Below, piece after piece: positions 6,828 to 12,838 of a DNA stretch of 14,308 bases. A model generated the notes under the pieces. The model searched no databases. It saw nothing but the letters and a program-made list of their open reading frames with translations, and was not told the DNA's origin. The DNA lies in contig JAHRAP010000089.1 of assembly GCA_020027255.1 (NCBI GenBank), forward strand, positions 1-14,308. The letters are read 5' to 3'. The stretch comes from Nitrosopumilaceae archaeon (lineage in GTDB: Archaea > Thermoproteota > Nitrososphaeria > Nitrososphaerales > Nitrosopumilaceae). The translations under genes were made by a program, and so were the position numbers. Position 1 is the stretch's first letter. Each line of letters opens with the position of its first letter.

Positions 6828-9488
6828 ATGAAATCTATTTATTTTTTTGATGAAGGTGACGGCAAAAATAAAAAGCTGATGGGTGGCAAAGGTGCAGGAT
6901 TGTGCGAGATGACCAGATTAGGTTTGCCAATTCCCCCAGGGTTTGTTATCACAACTGAAGTGTGTAAAGGATATTATCAAAATAGCATGAGATTGCCAAA
7001 TATACTATCAAAACAGATTAAAGAAAATATTAAAAAAATAGAACGCCTTACTGGTAAAAAATGGGGATCTACCAAAAATCCATTATTAATATCAGTTAGA
7101 TCTGGAGCTGCTATATCTATGCCAGGAATGATGGATACTATATTAAATTTAGGTTTAAATGACAAGACGGTAGAAGGATTAGCAAAGAGTAGTAATAACA
7201 GAAGATTTGCTTTAGATTCTTACCGAAGGTTTATACAATTATTTGGAAAGGTAGTATTTAATATAGATGACGAAAAATTTAATATTATATTAGAGAAAAT
7301 CAAAAGAGACCATAAAATTCATAATGATGATGAATTAAACATAGAATCGTTACAAAAAGTTATTTCGAGATTCAAAACTGTTTATAAAACTAGCGTCAAA
7401 ATGTTATTTCCTACTGATCCAGATGAACAATTACAGCTAGCAATAAAGGCTGTTTTCAATAGTTGGATGGGAAAAAGAGCTGTGATATATCGTCAAAAAA
7501 ACAAAATTGATGAAAATATTGCAGATGGGACTGCAGTAAATGTTGTGTCCATGGTATTTGGTAACGTTGATAATGATAGTTCCACAGGAGTTGTATTTAC
7601 ACGCAATCCAAATACAGGAATTAAAAAAATTTTTGGCGATTATTTAATTAATGCACAGGGCGAAGACATTGTGGCAGGGATCAGGACGCCGAAACACATA
7701 GATCAAATGAAAGATGAATTGCCTCAAATATATAAGCAATTAATTAAAACTTGCAAATTACTGGAAAAACATTACAAAGAGCCTCAAGACATAGAATTTA
7801 CTGTCGAACAAAATAAATTTTATTTGTTGCAAACACGAGCAGCTAAAATGAATGCTGTAGCTATGATAAAAACTTCCGTAGACATGGTACGAGAAAAAAT
7901 AATAACAAAAAGTAATGCCTTATTAAGATTACATACAGAGCAATTAGAACAGTTATTACATAGGACTATAGATCGTTCAATTGTTAACAAAATTAAGGTC
8001 TCCCATGGAATAGGAGCATCGCCAGGAGCAGCTAGCGGGAAAATAATTTTCGGCATAGATAATGCTATAAAATTTGGTGAAAAAGGAGTTAAAGTAATTT
8101 TAGTGAGAGAAGAAACAAAACCAGAAGATGTTCCTGCATTTTTTACATCTGCAGGGATATTAACTAGCAGAGGCGGCAAGACATCACATGCAGCAGTAGT
8201 AGCCAGAGGAATGGGTAAACCGTGCATTGTGGGAGCTGATTTCATAGTAGATTATAAAAAAAAAGTGTGTAAATGTAAAAACATCATGTTACATGAAAAT
8301 GATGTAATAACTATTGATGGTAATGAAGGAGTTGTATACGCAGGAGAAATGCCGACTATCGAACCTAAGATAACAAATGATTTTAAAACTATTTTACAGT
8401 GGGCGCGAAATATAAAAAAACTAGGGGTAAGAGCTAATGCAGATAACGAAAACTCCGCGGCTTTAGCTTTAGCATATGGTGCAGAAGGAATAGGCCTGTG
8501 TAGAACTGAAAGGATGTTCAATGCTAGAGATCGAATAAATGTATTTACAAAGATGATAATGTCAAAAACTTATAAAGATCGTGAAATAATTTTGAAAAAG
8601 CTTGAACAATTACAAAAAAATGATTTTGTGCGCATTTTAAAAGTTATGAAAGGTTTGCCTGTAACCATAAGATTATTAGATCCACCGTTACATGAATTTT
8701 TGCCTAATCCCAATGAATTAATTACTAAAATTACCAAATTAGAAAAAATAAAACATAGTAACGAAATAGCAAATACAAAAATAATTTTAGAAACTGCGAA
8801 AAATCTAAGTGAAGTTAATCCAATGATGGGGCATAGAGGAGTAAGACTAGGAATAACATATCCAGAAATATATGAAATGCAGATAAGAGCAGTATTCGAG
8901 GCTACTGCTAAATTAATTAAAATGAAAATTAATGCAAAACCTCAAATAATGATCCCACAAGTAAGCGATAAAAATGAATTAAAATACATCAAAAAAATTT
9001 ATAACAATGTTAGATCTAGTGTAGAATCTAAATATAATCTTAAATTAAAGATCAATTTTGGCACAATGTTAGAAGTTGTTAGATCATGTTTAACATCACA
9101 TGAACTTGCTCATAATGTTGAATTTTTTAGTTTTGGTACTAATGATTTAACACAAGCAGTATTTAGTTTTAGTAGAGAAGATGTAGAAAGCAAATTTCTT
9201 CCCGAATATCTAAATAAGAATATTTTAACAAAAAATCCATTTCAATCAATTGATGAAAATGGTGTAGGTAATTTAATTAAGTTGAGTATTATAAATTGCC
9301 GAAAAAATAACAAAAATATGGAAATTGGAGTTTGTGGAGAACATGGAGGAGATCCAGAATCTATAAGGTTTTTTCAAGACTCGCAAATTAATTATGTCAG
9401 TGCGTCACCACATAGAATACCTATTGCAATAATAGCATCAGCACAAATAACAATCGTCAATAAAATACATAAACATATCAAATATTAG
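6828..9488 (+). CDS. ppdK: Pyruvate, phosphate dikinase
   Basis: This enzyme converts pyruvate, ATP and phosphate to phosphoenolpyruvate, AMP and diphosphate. In an autotrophic thaumarchaeon this is the expected entry into gluconeogenesis. At 886 residues it has full family length with three domains. The N-terminal nucleotide-binding domain has GGKGAGLCEM, the Gly-rich SVRSGAAISMPGMMDT (about 92-107) and the FTRNPNTG block. The central swivelling domain carries the phosphorylated H454 in GGKTSHAAVVARGMGKP. The C-terminal barrel has GLCRTERMF, the HRGVRLGITYPEI block, FFSFGTNDLTQ and the catalytic C836 in GVCGEHGGDP. No frameshift or missing catalytic residue is seen. The ATG at 6828 gives the family N-terminus and lies 23 bp after the isomerase stop. 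No ribosome binding site is obvious, and a weak AT-rich box (TTTAATAA, 6790-6797) inside the end of the isomerase gene could drive it separately. Confidence 0.97.
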   Translation: MKSIYFFDEGDGKNKKLMGGKGAGLCEMTRLGLPIPPGFVITTEVCKGYYQNSMRLPNILSKQIKENIKKIERLTGKKWGSTKNPLLISVRSGAAISMPGMMDTILNLGLNDKTVEGLAKSSNNRRFALDSYRRFIQLFGKVVFNIDDEKFNIILEKIKRDHKIHNDDELNIESLQKVISRFKTVYKTSVKMLFPTDPDEQLQLAIKAVFNSWMGKRAVIYRQKNKIDENIADGTAVNVVSMVFGNVDNDSSTGVVFTRNPNTGIKKIFGDYLINAQGEDIVAGIRTPKHIDQMKDELPQIYKQLIKTCKLLEKHYKEPQDIEFTVEQNKFYLLQTRAAKMNAVAMIKTSVDMVREKIITKSNALLRLHTEQLEQLLHRTIDRSIVNKIKVSHGIGASPGAASGKIIFGIDNAIKFGEKGVKVILVREETKPEDVPAFFTSAGILTSRGGKTSHAAVVARGMGKPCIVGADFIVDYKKKVCKCKNIMLHENDVITIDGNEGVVYAGEMPTIEPKITNDFKTILQWARNIKKLGVRANADNENSAALALAYGAEGIGLCRTERMFNARDRINVFTKMIMSKTYKDREIILKKLEQLQKNDFVRILKVMKGLPVTIRLLDPPLHEFLPNPNELITKITKLEKIKHSNEIANTKIILETAKNLSEVNPMMGHRGVRLGITYPEIYEMQIRAVFEATAKLIKMKINAKPQIMIPQVSDKNELKYIKKIYNNVRSSVESKYNLKLKINFGTMLEVVRSCLTSHELAHNVEFFSFGTNDLTQAVFSFSREDVESKFLPEYLNKNILTKNPFQSIDENGVGNLIKLSIINCRKNNKNMEIGVCGEHGGDPESIRFFQDSQINYVSASPHRIPIAIIASAQITIVNKIHKHIKY

Positions 9489-9490
9489 AT

Positions 9491-9527
9491 CATTACCATA
9501 TCAATCATCATGTCATGATATGTAATG
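9491..9527 (+). terminator. Hairpin just after ppdK, possible 3' end signal
   Basis: CATTACCATATCA (9491-9503) pairs with TGATATGTAATG (9516-9527), giving 12 base pairs with one bulged C and a 12-base loop. It begins two bases after the dikinase stop. No long U-run follows, so it is not a classical intrinsic terminator. It could stabilise the 3' end or block convergent readthrough. The loop and right arm also form a 13-base palindrome (ATCATG-T-CATGAT, 9507-9519), an alternative fold. Confidence 0.5.
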
Positions 9528-9528
9528 T

Positions 9529-9550
9529 TATCATATTTCTGGATATGATA
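9529..9550 (+). terminator. Second hairpin after ppdK
   Basis: TATCATAT (9529-9536) pairs perfectly with ATATGATA (9543-9550) around the 6-base loop TTCTGG. It starts one base after the first hairpin and reuses the same ATATCA/TGATAT core. The pair may be a duplicated 3' UTR element, or a DNA site for a dimeric regulator. Confidence 0.45.
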
Positions 9551-9776
9551 GTGTTGCAACAATAACAAATATCAAGATTGACTCAATTATATAATTACAT
9601 ATGAATCTATACTATAGAATAATGTGTGTAACTAACATTCGCTTAATTAAAATCAATAACAGCTAAAATAAATATTCGTTAGATCTAATGACATCTCCTT
9701 GAACATATACTAAAAATATTAAAATTGAAATAACTTTGACAAAATTACTATCATAAAATACTAAATGTGGTAAAAA

Positions 9777-10175
9777 TTAAGTAGGGTATGAGCATAGTTC
9801 TAGAAGAACTCCGTGAAGAGATTTTGGATGAATAAAAATGATTTTGGTATTTTCAGAACCAGTTCTTACATTTCCAAGAAATTTAACCGCACAATTATTT
9901 TTCATATTTGCAATAGTATTATCAATGTCATTGGTTTCCAATGCAATATGATGTAAACCTTCTCCATTTTTATCCAAAAATTTTTGAATTGGAGAATTGG
10001 TTTTTAATGGTTCCATCAATTCTATACGTCCATTATTTAATTTTAATATTGCCAATTTAACACCTTCAGAATCCACAGTTTCAAATTGTATGTCGTTGAC
10101 TTGTAAAATATTTTTGTATTCTAATGCAGCTTTTTCAACATCACGTACGACAATAGCAATATGATCAATATTCAT
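9777..10175 (-). CDS. mce: Methylmalonyl-CoA epimerase
   Basis: This enzyme interconverts (S)- and (R)-methylmalonyl-CoA, supplying the mutase with its isomer in the 3-hydroxypropionate/4-hydroxybutyrate cycle. It is a vicinal-oxygen-chelate fold of 132 residues made of two glyoxalase-like modules. Metal-binding positions are visible: the first His in MNIDHIAIVV, the second in GLHHIALE, and a Glu in GVLLELC near the end. The frame opens 11 codons earlier (10208), but I chose ATG 10175. It gives the standard family N-terminus, follows the mutase stop with only one base between, and has a ribosome binding site (AGAGGT, minus strand of 10184-10189) eight bases upstream inside the last mutase codons. 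Translation is therefore likely coupled to the mutase. It is the last gene of the meaB-mcm-mce operon. Confidence 0.94.
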   Translation of the reverse strand: MNIDHIAIVVRDVEKAALEYKNILQVNDIQFETVDSEGVKLAILKLNNGRIELMEPLKTNSPIQKFLDKNGEGLHHIALETNDIDNTIANMKNNCAVKFLGNVRTGSENTKIIFIHPKSLHGVLLELCSYPT

Positions 10176-10176
10176 T

Positions 10177-11751
10177 TTAAAAAACCTCTTTTGGTTTGTA
10201 TTCTCCAAATATTTCTCTCAATGCATCACTGATTTCGCCAGTAGTCGCATTACTTTTTACTGAATTTATAATGTATGGCATCAAATTTTCTGTAGTATTT
10301 GCCACTTCTTGTAATTTTGATAGAGCGTAATGTGTTTTTTTATTATCTCGTTTATTCTTTAATTTCTTAATTTTTCTAGATTGTTTTACACCAATAGAAT
10401 CATTAACACGTAATAATTTCTGTGCTGTGCTTTCTTCAATGAATTTATTAACTCCAACTATAGTTCTTTGTTCAGAGTCAATTTCTTTTTTTAGTCTATA
10501 TGCATTTTTACGTATTTCAGATTGAAAAAATCCTTTTTCAATACATTTTAAAGCACCTCCAAGTCGATCAATTTTACGAAGATATTTCCACACATGATCT
10601 TCAATTTCATCGCATAAGTGTTCTAAATAATAAGAGCCTGCTAATGGATCAACAGTTTTTGTTATCCCACTTTCATGAGCTATTATCTGTTGTGTGCGTA
10701 AAGCAATTTTGGCCGATTCTTGTGTTGGTAAAGCTAGTGCTTCATCTCTAGAATTGGTGTGTAATGATTGCGCACCTCCCAAAATAGATGCCAATGATTG
10801 TATTGTTACACGAACTATATTATTATCTGGTTGTTGTGCAGTGAGTGATTCACCGCTTGTCTGAACATGGAATTTCAATTGCATGGATTTAGGGTTTTTA
10901 GCATGAAATGTATCTTTGATTATTTTAGAATAGATTTTACGTGCGACTCTAAATTTTGCTGTTTCCTCGAATAATTCCATGGTACAACAAAAGAAAAAGG
11001 ATAATCTAGGAGCAAAATCATCTATTTTCAATCCACGATCTAAACATGTTTTAATATATGCAATAGCATTTGCTATTGTAAATGCTATTTCTTGTATAGC
11101 AGTTGCTCCAGCTTCACGCATATGATAACCAGAAATAGAAATAGGATACCATTTAGGGATTTCGTTAGAACAATATTCTATCATATCTCCAATAAGACGC
11201 ATGGATGGTTTTGGAGGGTAGATGTACGTGTTACGTGCTATATATTCCTTCAATATATCATTTTGAGTAGTTCCTCGTAATTGTGATTTGTTATAACCTT
11301 GAGATTCTCCAACTACAATATAATATGCAAGTAATGTAGATGCTGTTGAATTAATAGTCATCGATGTGCTTACTTTTCCTAATGGAATTTCATTGAATGC
11401 AGTCATCATGTCATCAAGACTAGCTATAGAAACTCCTACTTTTCCTATTTCACCTTCAGAAACAGTGGCATCAGGATCATATCCAATTTGAGTAGGAAGA
11501 TCAAAAGCCATACTAAGCCCAGTTTGGCCTTTTTCAAGCATAAATTTAAATCGCTCATTTGTTTGTGCGGCATCTCCAAATCCAGAATATTGGCGCATTG
11601 TCCATAATCTGTCTCGATACATTCCAGCATGAATTCCACGTGTAAATGGATACTTTCCAGGTTTTGTTTTTTTAGCTTTGCTTGAAGTATAAACTTGATC
11701 TACGTGCAAACTAGAATCAGTGAAAATCGGCGTTTTAACATTTTGTGACAT
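10177..11751 (-). CDS. mcmA1: Methylmalonyl-CoA mutase, catalytic large subunit
   Basis: This B12-dependent radical enzyme interconverts methylmalonyl-CoA and succinyl-CoA, a central step of the 3-hydroxypropionate/4-hydroxybutyrate CO2 fixation cycle. The 524 residues cover the substrate-binding barrel only. The cobalamin-binding domain is absent, as in archaea that encode it as a separate small subunit, and no such gene is in this window. Residues matching known Propionibacterium mutase positions are R48 (R82), Y55 (Y89, in RQYSGFG), R173 (R207, in LKEYIARNTY) and H210 (H244, in SGYHMREAGA). The Tyr/Arg pair favours methylmalonyl-CoA over isobutyryl-CoA. At the Y75 position there is a His (H41). 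The start ATG 11751 lies 10 bp after the meaB stop and has no clear ribosome binding site. The last codons hold the epimerase ribosome binding site. Confidence 0.95.
   Translation of the reverse strand: MSQNVKTPIFTDSSLHVDQVYTSSKAKKTKPGKYPFTRGIHAGMYRDRLWTMRQYSGFGDAAQTNERFKFMLEKGQTGLSMAFDLPTQIGYDPDATVSEGEIGKVGVSIASLDDMMTAFNEIPLGKVSTSMTINSTASTLLAYYIVVGESQGYNKSQLRGTTQNDILKEYIARNTYIYPPKPSMRLIGDMIEYCSNEIPKWYPISISGYHMREAGATAIQEIAFTIANAIAYIKTCLDRGLKIDDFAPRLSFFFCCTMELFEETAKFRVARKIYSKIIKDTFHAKNPKSMQLKFHVQTSGESLTAQQPDNNIVRVTIQSLASILGGAQSLHTNSRDEALALPTQESAKIALRTQQIIAHESGITKTVDPLAGSYYLEHLCDEIEDHVWKYLRKIDRLGGALKCIEKGFFQSEIRKNAYRLKKEIDSEQRTIVGVNKFIEESTAQKLLRVNDSIGVKQSRKIKKLKNKRDNKKTHYALSKLQEVANTTENLMPYIINSVKSNATTGEISDALREIFGEYKPKEVF
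10184..10189 (-). promoter_or_regulatory. Ribosome binding site of mce within the mcm 3' end
   Basis: On the minus strand this reads AGAGGT, eight bases before ATG 10175 and inside the last sense codons of the mutase gene. It decides the epimerase start in favour of the shorter protein and supports translational coupling. Confidence 0.65.
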
Positions 11752-11761
11752 AGTTATATAA

Positions 11762-12685
11762 TCACTTTATTAACAAGTTGGAGATTTTGTCTGCAGCTTC
11801 AAATATGTTTATTTTTTTTAGTTCTATTTGTTCCAAATAATTTAGGGACTTGCTTGATTTTAATTCCATATCAACTTTTTCTTTTATGTTATTTAAAACA
11901 ATATCTCTTAATTCATATTTAATTTTAGATTTGGAATTTAATTTTTTTAATTTATTTTTAGTGTCAAGAAGAACAATTAATGCTTTTACCAGTTTATTAA
12001 TACCTTTTTTATTTTTCGTAGATGTCAACAATACTGTTTTTGATTCACCAATATAATCCTGGATAGATTTATACAATTGTAAAGATCCATTTAAGTCACT
12101 TTTATTAATTACATAAATATCTCCAATTTCTGTAAGTCCAGCTTTGATTGTTTGTATATTATCACCAGTATTAGGATTGAAAACAACAACTGTGATATCG
12201 GCAATATTCGATATTTCTATTTCAGTTTGGCCAGCACCAACACTCTCTATTATTATTGGATCAAATTCTGTGTATTCCAATATTCGTATTATATTATGTA
12301 TTGAATGAGATATTGCACCAGTAGCACCTCTTGACGCTATGCTACGTACGTATATTCCACTATTTGTTAACTCATTCATTCGTATTCGATCCCCCAGAAT
12401 TGCACCACCGCTAATATGACTAGTAGGATCTATTGCCAGTATTGCAGGGTTTTTTCCTAATTTTTGCAATTCTAGAGAAATAATATTTATCAATGAACTT
12501 TTGCCTGCGCCTGCAGGTCCAGTTATTCCAATTATCAGAGACGTAGAAGTATTTTTATATATTTTATTAATTAACTTTCGAGCTATTTTCTGATCATTTT
12601 CAATTAACGAAATAGACTTAGCTATAGATTTTCTATTTTTATTGTGCAAATCAAGCAATAGTTTAGTAATATTATGTGGCGCCAT
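11762..12685 (-). CDS. meaB: MeaB/ArgK-type G3E GTPase, mutase chaperone
   Basis: This is a P-loop GTPase of the MeaB (formerly ArgK) group. It guards methylmalonyl-CoA mutase, gating adenosylcobalamin loading and protecting or rescuing the enzyme from inactivation. Motifs, in order, are Walker A GPAGAGKSS (56-64), the AIDPTSHISGGAILGDRIRM switch region (84-103), IASRGATGA (116-124), Walker B/G3-like IIIESVGAGQTE (144-155), and the G4 guanine motif NKSD (194-197). The length of 307 residues is normal. The C-terminal helices probably form the dimer arm. It is the first gene of the operon with the mutase 10 bp downstream, which fits its partner role. The ATG at 12685 follows a strong TATA-like box at leaderless distance. 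Older ArgK 'arginine transport kinase' labels for this family are misleading. Confidence 0.95.
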   Translation of the reverse strand: MAPHNITKLLLDLHNKNRKSIAKSISLIENDQKIARKLINKIYKNTSTSLIIGITGPAGAGKSSLINIISLELQKLGKNPAILAIDPTSHISGGAILGDRIRMNELTNSGIYVRSIASRGATGAISHSIHNIIRILEYTEFDPIIIESVGAGQTEIEISNIADITVVVFNPNTGDNIQTIKAGLTEIGDIYVINKSDLNGSLQLYKSIQDYIGESKTVLLTSTKNKKGINKLVKALIVLLDTKNKLKKLNSKSKIKYELRDIVLNNIKEKVDMELKSSKSLNYLEQIELKKINIFEAADKISNLLIK

Positions 12686-12710
12686 GTACTATGTGCTAAA
12701 TAAAACTGTT

Positions 12711-12720
12711 TAATATATAA
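12711..12720 (-). promoter_or_regulatory. TATA-like box for the meaB-mcm-mce operon
   Basis: On the minus strand this reads TTATATATTA, centred about 30 bp before the meaB ATG (12685). It is the best TATA match in the window and the only good promoter candidate before the three carbon-fixation genes. Confidence 0.6.
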
Positions 12721-12745
12721 TTATGATTTATCAGATAAATGTAAA

Positions 12746-12838
12746 TTATTTACGTGGCAAAGTTTTGATGAAGTTATGATTGATTTCTAGCATTTCTAAT
12801 GTTTGTTTTAATGTCATATCAATACCACTATCAATGGT
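12746..12838 (-). pseudogene. Severed C-terminal tail of the M1 aminopeptidase frame
   Basis: After the TAA at 12839-12841 the same reading frame continues for 30 sense codons and ends at TAA 12746-12748. It reads TIDSGIDMTLKQ, then TLEMLEINHNFIKTLPRK. This resembles the usual end of M1 aminopeptidases, where a final helix of the type 'QTLERIxINxRFL' closes the helical domain. It is therefore probably a coding remnant rather than spacer. Either the genome carries a nonsense change or the base call or assembly is wrong at one position. No start codon and promoter pair suggests independent translation. Confidence 0.65.

Larger units (their letters stand above)
9489..9776. other. Convergent intergenic spacer, no gene seen
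   Basis: This is the longest gene-free stretch of the window, 288 bp between two converging operons. Its first 65 bases hold two adjacent hairpins. A perfect 10-bp palindrome (TGTTGCAACA, 9552-9561) follows. The rest is AT-rich, with no open frame of useful length and no tRNA-like or other RNA fold that I can recognise. Confidence 0.7.

Noticed and set aside
7820..8521. Two minus-strand open frames (7820-8245 and 8252-8521) opposite the dikinase gene
   Set aside because: They lie wholly antisense to conserved ppdK sequence including the phosphohistidine region, their compositions follow from the sense codons, and no family is recognisable.
9552..9561. 10-bp perfect palindrome TGTTGCAACA as an operator
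   Set aside because: It is a single copy in a gene-free convergent spacer, far from any start codon, so a regulatory role cannot be supported.
9777..10208. Longer epimerase starting at 10208
   Set aside because: The extra 11 residues precede the standard family N-terminus and overlap the mutase gene, while ATG 10175 has a well-placed AGAGGT site.
10500..11280. Plus-strand open frames opposite the mutase gene
   Set aside because: They are antisense to a highly conserved mutase sequence and show no plausible start signals or family features.
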